Source: Porpolomopsis calyptriformis
Lineage: Eukaryota > Basidiomycota > Agaricomycetes > Agaricales > Hygrophoraceae
Assembly (NCBI GenBank): GCA_951640195.1
Contig: OX621164.1
Coordinates: forward strand, 3,267,098-3,331,097
Reading direction: 5' to 3'
DNA length: 64,000 nucleotides
The notes below the pieces were generated by a model. The model saw nothing but the letters and a program-made list of their open reading frames with translations, ran no database searches and was not told the DNA's origin. The position numbers and the translations under genes were made by a program. Each line of letters opens with the position of its first letter. The first letter of the stretch is position 1. Below, in pieces: positions 1 to 11,216 of the stretch.

Positions 1-706
1 AAAGCTTCAATCGTGTTTGGAGAGTTTGATGATTCTCGAACTCGTTCGGGACATTCGGAAGCTATTAGGGGCATTTGGTGGGTTCATGTTCATGTTCAAA
101 GGACTTGATAGGCATCTAGTATTTGTATAGTTGAATATATGGTGCTCAGGGGACAGAGGGGTCGTATCACCGGGTCCAGGGCTTGAGTTAATCTGTCGAT
201 TACCTCCAACCTGCATGCATGAGCCCGCAGTGTGGGAGCCTTTGGGCAGGTGATACAAGTAGTCACCTTCAGAGCAGGGGTGGAGCCTGCATTGTCGTGT
301 TCATTGCTACTAATCTCCAAGGGTGCGTCAGCATTGTTTCTATCAAGTTCGGAATCATTGACTTCTCAGGTGCCAGCGTGATTAAGGATGAGGGCCTCAA
401 TCTCCTGGGCCTTTTCTATGTGAGGAGGGCATTTGCCATCTCTGGTGGGCTTGGTGGTCTTGACAAGCTAGTGCATTGGGAGGATTTTAGTATGTATGTG
501 TGAGACTCAGAATAAGAAATAGACATACCTGTTTGAACTTGGTCTTGAGAGAGCGCAAAGTGCACTCCAGTCAGTTCACCTGCTGAGCCCACCTGGTGAA
601 CATCGAATGGATCGCAACCCAGCCATGATGGCCTTAGTGGAAGCTTAGGCTCGACAAACTTGAGGAGGGCACAGATGTCCCCATCCATATAGTTGCCTGC
701 ACCCAT
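1..706 (-). pseudogene. Remnant of a Myb/SANT-like mobile-element-associated gene
   Basis: Read on the minus strand, the start at 706 (MGAGNY, then an LLKFVE...LPLR pattern) resembles the N-terminus of a lineage-specific agaricomycete protein family with a Myb/SANT-like N-terminal domain, usually found near transposons. Further along the same strand (about 440-60) come stretches of the type IEKAQEIEALI and then a Leu-rich segment ending in ALDP, in the order I recall for that family. Stops and frame changes separate the blocks (for example a stop near 370), so the copy looks decayed, and it runs off the left edge of the window. Family assignment is from memory of the pattern; moderate to low confidence. 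Confidence 0.35.
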
Positions 707-1680
707 GGTTCAACCATGCTTTCCTTGGGGCTGATTGTTGGGTTCAACATTGGGAGGGACCAGGTTAGTGGACCGACATGGCCTGCAGGTTTGCAGCTGT
801 GTTGCGGGGGCAGGGGCAGGGGCGGGGGCAGGGGCAGGAAGCAATGGCTGTATAGAATAGGTTAGTCAGTTAAATAATCAAGACATAGAGGTGGATTACT
901 TACCATCATAAGTGACGTGTCCCATTGCTGCTGCTTACTGACAGCCTGGGGGTAAGGTCGATGATCGTGAGTCAGAGGGAAGGTGAAGGTGAAGGTTGAA
1001 GTGGGCTAGGATATAGGTAAGGTGGCAGTCAATTAAAAGAGCAGTAGAAAATGATTGGATGCAGTTAGTTGGGAGGAAGGGGTGAACATCCTTCGGATTT
1101 TATATGTAGGGGTCCAGGGGGGGGATGGTCTGGATGGAACACAAGACTTAGGTTCTACCCATGAGAAATGCAAAAAAACTTACAAAAGGATAGCAGGATT
1201 GTGTTAAAAACAAAAAGACTTGAATTCCATGCAGATACATCTTGATGGTGGGACAGCGATTGGGGGGTGAAAACAATAGAGAATCTAGCGATTGGCTGCA
1301 TGGTGAGTGGGCCAAGCCAATGCTATGAGGATGGGAGGGAGCCAGGGCATGAATGTGACCTATCTTGAGGCCAAGGGGGGACTCGGACCTTTGACAGAGA
1401 AGTAGGGGACACAGAGATGTAGTCATGAGTATGAGTTGACTCAGCATGATTACAAAGTGACATTACCAAATTTAGGGAAATTCATGTCTGATACATCTAT
1501 TCAAGGCTATTTGGGGGGGGGGATGTCTTACAGATTAAGGTTTATAAACAGTCCAGTTTTGGGAGTATGTTAGATTGAGGACCCCAAATCTCATCGGCTT
1601 CTCGGCTTCCTTCCATTTCAGACTTTTATTGGGTGAGTTTATTCTATTCTATGTTGAAAAACTGTACGGGAAGTCACCCA
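707..1680. other. No gene recognised
   Basis: This stretch holds short G-rich runs (for example around 800-840 and 1108-1120) and no open frame with recognisable protein character on either strand. It lies between the decayed gene at the left edge and the 640-bp dispersed repeat. Confidence 0.5.
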
Positions 1681-2322
1681 CTAAAAGGAGCTTCCTCAGT
1701 TGAAGAAGAGAAACCCAATATGCTGGACAAGAAATAGAAACAATGGTAATCTCATAACTAGAAAGAACAATAAGAACAAGTTATGAGACAACACAGCCCT
1801 GTGCTGTGGAAGGCTATGCCTAATAGAGTTAAGTCATCAGAAGTACACAGCCTTCCACAGTATAACTAGGAACAATAGCAAACCTTAAACTGGAAGCTGT
1901 GAACAATAGACTAGGGGGTGACTGTAGAGGATGACTTATAATGACTCCTATTTTAGAAATACTATATAAACCCTGAGGGCAAAGCAGATTATTACTTTGT
2001 CCTCCTATGAGATTACTTGTAGTAGCACAAATGCAATCAGAATCATTGGACTTCCTTTCCATTAAACAAGGAAAGAGAAATATAACCCCAAACCAATTGA
2101 GCCAACTGTTCATGCCTATATTCCTAAAACTTTCAGCAGAGGCATGCAATGGATTTAACCTACAACAGAACTTCTTTATAGAACTCAAACTAAGAAGTAA
2201 AGGAATTATTACCCTTTATGAAGATGTTCCTATCAGAATATTTTTCTACATCCTCTTAGACCTATTAAGCTCCAAAGCCTGCCTTGTGATTAATGAAAAG
2301 ACCTGCAACTATAGTTGTGACA
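1681..2322 (+). repeat. 640-bp dispersed repeat, left copy
   Basis: The sequence recurs, inverted and diverged, at 62543-63185; both copies end at the same point (TTGTGACA in repeat orientation). Each has a TATA-like box (TATATAAA at 1963-1970 here) followed about 40 nt later by the start of an open frame. In this copy the frame starts at ATG 2007 and runs past the repeat end to 2390; its conserved part includes a block of the form ITLYEDVP...FFYILLDLL and a Cys-containing end. The product is unrecognised. An LTR or the promoter-proximal part of an uncharacterised element are both possible. Confidence 0.6.
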
Positions 2323-2556
2323 ATATACAACAAGTTAGAGATAAGTATAATAAGGAACTCAGAGTATGTGAAGAGGAAAGATATGAGTAGTTAGAAATGA
2401 AAAGTATCTTACTTGGGTTAAATGAAAAAGGTAAGTCTATAGGGAATCCCATGATTAAATAATAGAGAATCCCCAAGTAGGATAAGTAGTAACCAACTAA
2501 GAAAGATGACAAATATAGAAGATGAATGGAAAAATTGAGACTGTAACACTAACCAA

Positions 2557-2783
2557 GTCTGTATAGATTTGCTCAAGGTTGCACAAGTCTGCACAAATAT
2601 GCCCAAGTTTGCCCAAGTTTGCTTAAGTTTGCCCAAGTCTACCCAAGTTTGCCCAAGTCTACCCAAATATAGCTAAGTTTGCCCAAGTCTGCACAAATAT
2701 GCCCAAGTCTGCCCAAGTTTGCCCAAGTCTGCCCAAGTCTGCACAAATATGCCCAAGTTTGCCCAAGTCTGCCCAAGTTTGCC
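2557..2783. repeat. Minisatellite of CCCAAGTTTG/CCCAAGTCTG units, left block
   Basis: About twenty imperfect 10-bp units (GCCCAAGTTT or GCCCAAGTCT, with GCACAAATAT variants) lie head to tail. The same array continues at 3138-3168 and 7166-7383, so two later insertions (a solo LTR and a hAT element) split one original array. Apparent open frames rich in Lys-Phe-Ala-Gln-Val across it are translation of the repeat and are not genes. Confidence 0.9.
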
Positions 2784-3137
2784 TGTTACGATGCATCCTG
2801 TTTTCATTTTTATCTTATCATAACTTTCCCTAATCTTATCTTGCTCCCCCACCACCTTCCTTTTCCATTCATTACCTTGTAGATAAGAGGGACTTTCGCC
2901 ATTGGTCAGTGATGACACCATCTGCAGTTGCACAGCAATGCGCAGCAGCTGAGTCAGCCATTCTATGGATTGTAGTTGAGTTATAGAATTCAAACTCAGA
3001 TTAGATAAATAGCATAGTCAGAGTTTGTAGTCTCAGTTTCGATCTCAACAGAGACACCCCCCCTTGGCTTTAGCTAAGATCTTAGTCCCCTCCATTGAGC
3101 ACCCTAAGCATGACCGGGAGGCCTCTGTGCCTTAACA
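2784..3137. mobile_element. Solo LTR (TGTTA...TAACA) with TTGCC target duplication
   Basis: A 354-bp element begins TGTTACGATG and ends CCTTAACA. It is flanked by TTGCC at 2779-2783 and again at 3138-3142, a 5-bp target-site duplication typical of LTR retrotransposons. It shares its sequence with 51916-52553, including a conserved stretch ending in AGCATGACCGGGAGG and the same terminal bases. No internal retroelement sequence is attached, so it is a solo LTR left by LTR-LTR recombination. It sits inside the minisatellite and is therefore younger than the array. Confidence 0.85.
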
Positions 3138-3168
3138 TTGCCCAAGTCTGCACAAATATGCCCAAGTC

Positions 3169-6100
3169 TAGTGTTGCCGCTGCTTGGCTCAGCTCTGCTT
3201 TTGCTTGGCTCCTATAGCTTTTCTCATAGGATAGCTTGGCTCAAGTCAGCTCATCCCAAAATGGGACCAGCTCTGCTTTCGAGTGGCTCAGCTTGTAGCT
3301 AGCTGCAGCTTGCCCCAAAATTGGTGACTGTAAATAAATTTCATTTTCCACTCTTCTACAGGACTTGTTTGAACTGTAAGGTCAAAGTGTACATACAAAT
3401 ACACTGTGTCAGAGAAGAGGGAAGAAGGAATGGTCACTTTGCAGCTGTTTGAAATGGTGTAAGGTTTTTTGTGCTTGCGGGGGCCTGTATGTGTTGTCGA
3501 CTTGGTAGGGGTAGGGGGGGGGCATACCAACCCTGAGCATTTAGCTACCTCAAACATTTGTCAGGTATTAGTATACAGGTGTAGGGATTTCAGAACTCAC
3601 TACAGGCTGTCGTTTGAGCCCAGTCTATCTTCTAGCAGATCAACTAACTTGAAAGTAAGTTCCTCAAGTTCAGCCTCTCAGCTGGTCCCAGCGGTAAAGT
3701 TTAATCCTTGTCCTTTCTTGAAAGAAAACTTCAGCATCTGGAGGGCTTCCATAATTTTGGGACTAATACAATTGCACTGTGCCATAGTTGTCTCCTTGCT
3801 GGAGGAAAAAACTTGCTCACAAGGGATAGCAGACCCCTGGATAGGAATAATATCCATTGCAAGGGTAAATATCATGGGGTAGCGCAATTGATTTTCCTGC
3901 CTGTGATTTAGAAATTCAGTGCTTACGCAGAAGTGAATGGGATGAGCTCCATACCAATATGTCAGAATGTTGCTGCCAGTTTGTGAATCTGCCAAGTATG
4001 CTTCCACTTCCGCCTCCAAGTCGCATTCCTGTGAGTGGTTATCCTCCTCATCTAGTTCAAGGATGTGGTCTGCCCAGGCATGTCGCAAGGGTGCATTGCC
4101 ATTCTGTCCAGACAACAAGTCTTGATGTGGGCTAGTTAGCCCTTTCCGGTATGCATGCAGCTGTGATCATTCCACATGGGTGAAATTCTGTTAACAGAAT
4201 GAAAAAAATTACTAGCGCACTACATGGATAAAGGCCGATTTGGCCCCCTCTAGTCTTGTAGGCTTGTATTTCTTGTACCACTTCAGTTTCATAACTGGAT
4301 TGATGACTAGGGTGGAAGGTTAGTGCATGCAAGCCAACGAACACATCAGAATATGAACCCATGGCCAACATATATGCTGGAACGATTGATGCTCGCAAAA
4401 TGTATGCCTCCAGCTTGTCAAGACCTTTGTCGATCACTTGAGAGGTCTCTGGGTGGTCAGATTGATACCTCTCCCAAACATGCATCATCGCATCGTAGTA
4501 TGGAATCGCATTACATAGGGTTGGGGTCTTTTTGGCTGATAGTTTTTGCTGAAACATGTGAGGTACCTAGATATCATATTTAAGTGCCAGAATGAATAAA
4601 AAATCAAATAAAGTACTTACCATAAGAATTTCCTTGAATACTTCAAGTGAGTTCCACTCATCTGTGTTGAGTTGGTACCTCCATAACTCTTTGAAGTCAT
4701 CGTGATCGAGAAACTGTTCGATTGCCTGAAATTCAAAACCATGAACAGTGCACAGAAGATAAAAAAAGACTATATACCTCACGGAGAAGCAGGACGCGCT
4801 CCACCATTAGTAGAGTTGAAGACCATCAGGTATCAACGTCACATAGCAGCTGTAGGTCATGCTCTTTAAGAGCTTTCGTTACTTCTGAGAAATATTGACA
4901 GCGCAGTGAAGACGCTCATATCTGTAAAGATAAACCCACTAAACCACAATTTTCAGAAAAGGGAGACACTTACTGTATGAACAAGGGTACAAGATATGGC
5001 AATTGGGTCTCAGCCAATGGCACCATGAATTGAGGATGAACCTTCACCAACAAGGATGAAGTCGGGAGCTTCGGCTCATGCAAAATTCATATTTGTGATA
5101 GCTACAAGGATAGCCTTGCACACAAGATTGACTACATGAGGAAAACACCTGATTTTATAACAAGAATAGATGTGAGATTAGTTGCATTAGAATTATATGA
5201 AACCTTACCTGATCTGCCATTGTACAGCATCAAACAGTATGTTCAGCTTGCGAAGCTCCTGCTGTAGTGCAACCATGAAGGTGTCATTGTTGGATGTGTT
5301 GTCAAGTGTGACCCATCCAATCTGGATGGACACAGTTAGAGTGGTAAGAAAAACAAGGGTAAGAACAAACCTTGTGCAAAACCTTGATACGCCTCAGGAT
5401 GTGAATGAAAGCATGCGCAAGATGGTCCCCACTGTGGTGTCCTTGCACCTGCGTGAATCCTACCAAGTCTGCTTGCAGCTTCAAGGTGTTTTGTGGGCTG
5501 TGAGGTGTGTCTTCAATTTGCATCTCAATCCAGTGTGCTGTAACTGCCATGTAAGGTGTCAGATTGGGATCTGACCACATATCCATTGTGAATGAGATTT
5601 TGCCGATTGATATCTATCACTGTGAGCATTATGCAACTGAAAGAAGGATAACTTACAGCCATATCCTTCCCAAGCTCGTTAAGATGGTCATCAAAAAGCT
5701 CCAAAATGCATTCTCGGATCGTGGTTCGGTGGGGTATATCAGAGTCATTGAGATCCTGTCGCAGCATAAGAAAGATAGCCCACAATTGAGGGCATTAAAT
5801 GATGTTGATAGACTGTAATAATTCAATGTCAACTAAGGATTTTATTATGCTGGAAACCCAACCTGATCATTAGCGACAATGAATTCAGCAATTGCATTGA
5901 CGAATGCTTCCTTGGAGAAGTTGGGGCCTGCTGGCGCCAGCTGTGGTGATAGCTCCAAAGTTGCCTGGCCCTGTTCCTGTTGATAATCTCTTACCACTTG
6001 CTGTACTTCCTTTGCATTGATCGAAATATTGAGTTTGTCGCATCCAGAAACCCATACGTGGATATGGGATTCAGCAAGATGCTTCCACAGAACCGTGGTC

Positions 6101-7165
6101 CCTGTTCCTTTGCTGTAATGCTTGACATTCTTCACTGGGTTCATTTTGTTTTCATGTCTGTTTACACAATAAATATCTTTGCATAGATCAATCGTGAAAT
6201 ATTGAGAACTTACTTGCAAAGTAGACAGAAATTAATTTCCTCCTCGGTTGAAAAGAATGACCAAATGTCATGGGCTTTCTTGCCAATTCTATTTCCAGCA
6301 GGTCCTTGCTGTGAAGATTGTCAGCAATGCTTGCTGTATGGACCAGTAGTAGGGTTAGAAGATGGTGACCTTCTAGACAACGATCTTGAGTTCGATCTCG
6401 TGTGACCTTGGGATTGAGTAGATGAGCAGCAGTTGATTGAAGAAGGAGGTAGTGGGATTGTGTGAGAAGAGCTTGATGTAAAGGGTGTCCTCAGAGGAAG
6501 AGAGGAAAGCGAAGAGGTGGGGGTCATCATTTCACTTCCAGGTACTTCCTCGCCAAAGATACCATTGCAATGCATTGATGAAACCATAGAGGGGACTGTT
6601 GGATATGAGAAAGTTGGGGCAGGAAGTGGAACTGGGCTTGTCTGCCTCGTGCGGTGGCTCTCACGTTGACTTGGAGTTTGCACATTGGGGACTGTATACT
6701 TGGATGAAGGGGCATCACGTTGCCCCTGTTTCCAGTGCCCTGGTTTGAGAGGTGTTAAAGGCTCTGATTGTGAAGGGACAGCCACTTGAAAAGATGATTC
6801 CATCAAACCATTGGAAAATACTCTGGGAGGCATGGTTTTTTGGTGGGTTCAGATGTACATCATATGTATATATACTCACGTTACAGGGCATGCTGGAACC
6901 TCAAGGCCTTTGACAGATAGGTGCATGCCTGAGTTCTTATCATTTGTCTAAGAGAGAGCAAGGTGGATAGACAACATTGCTTGCAGCAGACTACACGGCT
7001 TTAGTGGACAGATTTGGATTAAAGCTACAGCTTAAGTGGCTCGAAGCCAATACTGTGGGAAAGCTGAGCAGTGTCAAACCACAAGGTATATTTACAGCTC
7101 AGCTCAGCTCCGCTCAGCTTGGCTCACGCAGCTAGCCGCTTCTGAGCGGAACCACGGCAACACTA
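3169..7165 (-). mobile_element. hAT DNA transposon, 4.0 kb, with 8-bp target duplication
   Basis: The ends are inverted repeats: TAGTGTTGCCG at 3169-3179 and its reverse complement at 7155-7165. Directly outside, CCCAAGTC occurs at 3161-3168 and 7166-7173, an 8-bp duplication as expected for hAT. Both ends carry subterminal GCTCAGCT/GCTTGGCTC motifs (about 3180-3300 and 7095-7135), the usual transposase binding pattern. The interior encodes a BED-finger/hATC transposase on the minus strand. One caution: the target array itself contains CCCAAGTC many times, so the duplication alone would be weak, but TIR, subterminal repeats and coding content agree. Confidence 0.88.
3678..6833 (-). pseudogene. 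hAT-family transposase (BED finger + hAT C-terminal dimerisation domain)
   Basis: Minus strand, in order: a Ser/Pro/Thr-rich N-terminal part (6833-6321), a BED-type zinc finger (about 6300-6030: a CLLC pair, then LWKHLAESHIHVW with the two histidines), a middle region in scattered frames (5785-4130), and the hATC domain (4118-3678) with the typical ending pattern of a small residue, PCEQVFSSS and a following helix. The blocks are in different frames; short gaps with GT...AG ends may be introns, but stops within blocks suggest at least partial decay. It would cut and paste the surrounding element. Whether any copy is active cannot be told from the sequence. Confidence 0.75.
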
Positions 7166-7383
7166 CCCAAGTCTGCCCAAGTTTGCCCAAGTCTGCCCAA
7201 GTCTGCACAAATATGCCAAAGTCTGCCTAAGTCTGCCTAAGTGCCTAAGTTTACCCAAGTTTGCCCAAGTTTACCCAAGTGCCCAATTTTGCCCAAGTTT
7301 GCATTAATTTGCATTAATGTGTATTGATTTGCATTATTTTGCATTAATCTGCCTATATTTGCACAGATTTGCCCAGGTTTGCA
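7166..7383. repeat. Minisatellite, right block, degenerating into TTTGCATTAA units
   Basis: This is the continuation of the CCCAAGTTTG array beyond the hAT element. The first part keeps the same 10-bp units; from about 7295 the units change to TTTGCATTAAT-like forms. It ends at the palindrome at 7384-7439, just upstream of the RPL28 gene. Confidence 0.85.
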
Positions 7384-7439
7384 TTTTTTTGCACAAGTTT
7401 GCATTAATTTTCAAATTAATGCAAACTTGTGCAAAAAAA
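7384..7439. repeat. Perfect 27-bp-arm palindrome at the end of the minisatellite
   Basis: The arm at 7384-7410 is the exact reverse complement of 7413-7439, with 2 nt (TC) between. The core unit is GCACAAGTTTGCATTAATTT, related to the adjoining array, so the repeat runs into its own inverted copy here. It can form a cruciform or an RNA hairpin. It lies 124 bp upstream of the RPL28 start codon. Confidence 0.9.
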
Positions 7440-7563
7440 AAACATGTATAAAATTGAATTTTGTCCAATTTGGTCCCTCATATAAGAAGGTAGTCATAGT
7501 CATATGACCAGTCGTACTGTACAGTCCCCCAATCAGCCACCCCTTCAAAAAAAAAGAATCGTC

Positions 7564-8522
7564 ATGTCGTCCGACCTCCAATGGCTCCTCCTTCGCGTTA
7601 GTCGTGTCCCTCGTCCATTCTTGCCTCTGCTAAAGTTTGCTTAGAACAACCACTCGTTCATGGTGAAGCGAGTCCCGGAAGGCCCCATCTTTTCAAACGA
7701 GCCAGTAAATCGAATCGATTGCGGGTTCCTAATTATCATAATTGAGACGACCCTTGTTTTTTTCTTTTTTTTTGTGCACAGGGTAACCTTCGCAATCTGC
7801 ACTCGTACAAATTCTCTGGCTTGGCCAATGCCAAGGTGAGCAAAACGCGATGCCATAGAACGATCGAACCTGGCTTACGGCCTCGTTTTTCTTTTTTTTC
7901 TTTTTTTTGCAGACTATCCATGTTCAGGACTCGGGCTCAGGTATCCAGATCGTGACTAAGAAGAAGAAAGTGTCTCCCAGTGCCGTAGCAGCGGCTCATT
8001 CAGTGATGACTATCCACCCTCGTTCCGGAGCCCGGCGCTCGCTCGGCATTGGAGCGATGCCCGCAAAACGAGGATACCGCCCTGACTTGAGGACGGTGAG
8101 TGCCTTGCCCGAACTGATTGAATCTTCCCCTCTGTTTTTCTCCTTTGTCCTCTATGCACTCTCGTTAGAACCCGCTGGAATTGCTGAAAGGCAAAAAAAT
8201 GAAAGTTGGGCGTGGACATGTTTGCAATAGCAACCTCAATCCTCAGAGCGGATCAACTCTGTTGGATATCTCGTCATGTCGCTATCGGGGCCCGTTCGTT
8301 TTTCATCGCGGAGTCTCCGACTCTTTGACGATAACATCATAACATCATAACCCTTTTTTTCTTGTTCTTTCGCGATTTCTTGCGCAACGGTGCTGATATG
8401 AATTGTTCGAATAGGCCACTCTCGCCCGTGTTTCGGCGCTCATTTCAGCCCAAAAAGAACCCAATCCGAGTCTTCCAAAGAAGCTTCGGGGAAAGAAAGC
8501 GAAACAGGCAGCCAACAACTAG
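7564..8522 (+). CDS. RPL28: 60S ribosomal protein L28 (eL28)
   Basis: Component of the large cytosolic ribosomal subunit. Five exons (7564-7596, 7645-7704, 7782-7835, 7913-8095, 8415-8522) give 145 residues, close to the family's usual 137-150. The protein starts MSSDLQWLLLR, then NNSFMVKR-type sequence (here NNHSFMVKRVPEGPIFSNEP), GNLRNLHSYKFSGLANAK, and after a basic stretch YRPDLR; these are the hallmark eL28 blocks. It ends in a Lys-rich tail. All junctions are GT-AG. Four introns in a short gene is common for basidiomycete ribosomal protein genes; the last intron is unusually long (319 nt) and could host a snoRNA, though none was recognised. High confidence. Confidence 0.93.
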
Positions 8523-8692
8523 ATCGGTTTTTTTCTCTCATGTTACTACTTTACGTCCATCTATATGCACATGCATGATATGACTTCCTGAAGCGAACCT
8601 CCATCTCGGAAGACGACTAGGATTACATTACAAGTTTCAAGGCACTGACAGACATTATACATAGAATACAGCTCTCCAGTTGTGTTTCATCA

Positions 8693-9168
8693 CTAGAAGC
8701 CTTTCCCAGCGGGCTGGGCGATTCTTCCGCTTGCCCCAAAGTCCTTTCGTCCCCCGATTACATCCCGGGTGGGTCTGGTCGCTTCGACCTTCCACTGAGC
8801 ACTTTCTTTGAGCTTTTTCTCATTCTCGTGGCTTCCGTGGTCGGGCTTCTTCTCTTTCTTTGCACCATCCTCTTCGTGATGGGGAGCCTGCTCTTGACCA
8901 GGTGGATCTGGTCGTGGGTAATCGACTGGGTCGGCTTGGTCTGTAGGGCTTGTCGCTGATTGTGGTTCACTTAGACGAATGTAAATGGACAATGATGATG
9001 AGAACTGAATGAAAGAACTGACTTTGCGACATGGGGCTTGTGCTTGGTTGAGACGGAGAGCCGACGGCCTCCAACCTTAACTTGATGTGTATTCCCTCAG
9101 ATAGAGAAGAAACGAATCCGAATGGGCTCACCTGCGGGGGGATGCTGAGGGAGTATGGTATCAGGCAT
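8693..9168 (-). CDS. DAP1 (death-associated protein) family small protein
   Basis: Three exons on the minus strand (9168-9132, 9080-9023, 8969-8693) give 123 residues. Near the N-terminus it has HPPAVKVGGRR (residues 9-19), which matches the conserved HPPAVKAGG block of the DAP1/DAPL1 family (in animals linked to autophagy control). The rest is hydrophilic, rich in Asp/Pro then Lys/Glu, and ends in a Gly-rich GRKDFGASGRIAQPAGKGF tail, which I do not know from animal members. No signal peptide or membrane segment. The splice pattern was chosen because it keeps the conserved block and the long C-terminal frame together; another pattern gives a less plausible basic protein. Divergent from the Trf4-type gene. 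Confidence 0.6.
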
Positions 9169-9400
9169 GATCGCTGCGGTGCGGTTCGGAACGGTCACTA
9201 AGCGAATGATCGATCAATCGAACCGAACTGGATGATATCAACGAATATGCAAGGACCGTCAAGTTCTAACGTCTGATAAAAACAATCTTTATCGTTCGTT
9301 TCCTCGCCACAAACTCCAAAAACCACAAAACCACGATGGAGTATGACATCACTTGGATTAGCTACAATGTCGCGAACACGTGATCACGCCCCTCCCTCAG

Positions 9401-10836
9401 ATGTTAGCCTCCAACCGTTCGGATCCAGTTCAGAATGGTATAGGAACACGGGAGGAACCAACTGGTAACGTGGTTAATCCAAAAAGGTCAAAGAAAAGAA
9501 AACGGAGGATCGTTTTCTCTGAAGAAGAGAAACCTCAATTCGCTCCTTGGGTTCGTCCCCCTGAACGGCCGACGTACGCGAGCTTGGAACAAACGTGAGT
9601 CATGATACAGACCAGAAACCCGCGTTTACGCACCAGGTCACAAAAAGATTACATGAAGAGATTCTGTCCTTTATGACCTACATTCTTCCCACCCCGCAAG
9701 AGAGAATCGCCCGCCAAAAGGTTTTCTCTGCCGTCTCCAAGGTGTTAAAGTCGTCCTTCCCTGAAAGCGAAGCCACACTTTTTGGAAGTGCCACCCACGA
9801 TCTTTGTCTCCCCGAGGGGTTAGCCCGAGTTCCAAGCCATCATATGAACGTTTCCTTACGACATTCTCACAGGGATCTGGATATCTGCCTTCACTTGCAA
9901 ACTGGACCCAACGCTGGGTTCAAATCAGTACTACGTCGCATATCTTACACGCTTCGAGGCACCATCTTTTTCGATGATGTGAAGACAAACCGTTGGGCCA
10001 AGGTGCCAGTAGTCTCGTTCAAAACTATACCGAATCTTGGTCAGTCCGATTCAAAACTAACTCTTTTTGCTCGACTCGTGAAGGTGACAACCCTCCCCTC
10101 TCAGGCTCTTTCAAAGTCGATATCAGCATTAACAACCTCGATGGCGTCCACGCGATTGGGCCCGTCAAAGATTACCTATCAAAAATGCCCGCCCTCCGCC
10201 CGCTCGTCATGCTCGTGAAAACATTTCTATCACAGAGGAAGCTCAATTCCGCCGCAACTGCAGGTTTAAATAGTTATGCCGTCATTTGTATGGCCATCAG
10301 TTTTCTTCAAGTACGTAAATTGGGTTTGTCCAGTTTGAGTCCGACATTGACGATTTCATCCGGAACGTGAAGCTTAACCCGCTGGACCGGCCGTCCAATT
10401 TCATAGAGGACCCTATAGGGTCGGAATCGCTTGGCGCGCTTCTCATCGATTTTTTCTTTTATTACGGGACCTTATTTCCGTACGCTACTTCCTACATATC
10501 CCTCGCTGAAGGCAAGCTACTCCCAAAGGCAACAGCACCGTGGATAAATACCACGATTGCTGATAGACTGGTCATTCAGTGTCTCGTCCAACCTAGAGAG
10601 TACTTTCTCTTCTGACTGTCGATCCTGCCCTGATGGTTTTTCTGTCTTTAGATAACAATGTAGCAAAGGCAGCAAGCAGAATTGAAGCAGTCAAAACCGC
10701 ATTCTGTGACGCTTATACAACACTCAGGGGTATTCAGTTGCCCATTACGACTACCGACAGTTTGAAACTGGTTATAATGCTCTCGCAAGCGGTGTGTTTT
10801 GTTATACCCGAGAATTCGAACGCAAGAAACGTCTGA
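9401..10836 (+). CDS. Trf4/Cid14-type non-canonical poly(A) polymerase
   Basis: Nuclear nucleotidyltransferase of the TRAMP type, which adds short poly(A) tails to aberrant RNAs for exosome decay. Exons 9401-9594, 9648-9818, 9873-10039, 10105-10310 and from 10373 join in frame. A basic NLS-like RSKKRKRR is followed by LHEEILSF...PTPQER, LFGSATHDLCLP, then DLDICL (first two catalytic Asp) and VDISINN (third). The PAP-associated domain follows (LNPLDRPSNFIEDPI, LLIDFFFYYG, WINTT). The C-terminal end is unclear: the expected junction after the exon ending near 10599 (to 10652) is off by one base with the GT present, and the last part (10652-10836, possibly on to 11162) can be read in two frames. 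It may be damaged, or use splice sites I did not find. Start chosen at the first ATG in the NLS frame. Confidence 0.75.
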
Positions 10837-11216
10837 ACACTGTTTCTCCTAGACACTTAACCATAGAGAACATCTCCGAGAGGTTGTTTACTCGGGTAGA
10901 CTTGATGCCGCCCTTGGACCGTTATTTTATCGTGATAAACTTCGAAAAAGACCCACTGCCAACAAGTCTTCTTGCAAGAGACAGGGGCATACCGGCCACA
11001 AACAGTCCCCTGGCCCTACGTCGGAATCATTCTACTCGGAGCCAGAGGCAAAACGGCAACGGAGATGAATGCGAGCTTTTCATAATATCCATATTGTTAT
11101 TCATTAATATTTTCACTTACTCCGGTTTTCTTGGAGGTAAGCCGGTTGTCAGTCAACCATGAGAGCAAGCGAGGAGGATGTATTACAAACACGATAGTGA
11201 GGAAAATGCGGAAAGA

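Noticed and set aside
2557..2783. CRISPR-like array
   Set aside because: The 10-bp units are contiguous and without unique spacers, and the genome is eukaryotic; it is a minisatellite.
2679..2882. Open frame with repeating Lys-Phe-Ala-Gln-Val-Cys-Pro-Ser-Leu
   Set aside because: It is translation of the 10-bp minisatellite, present in several frames and both strands; not a gene.
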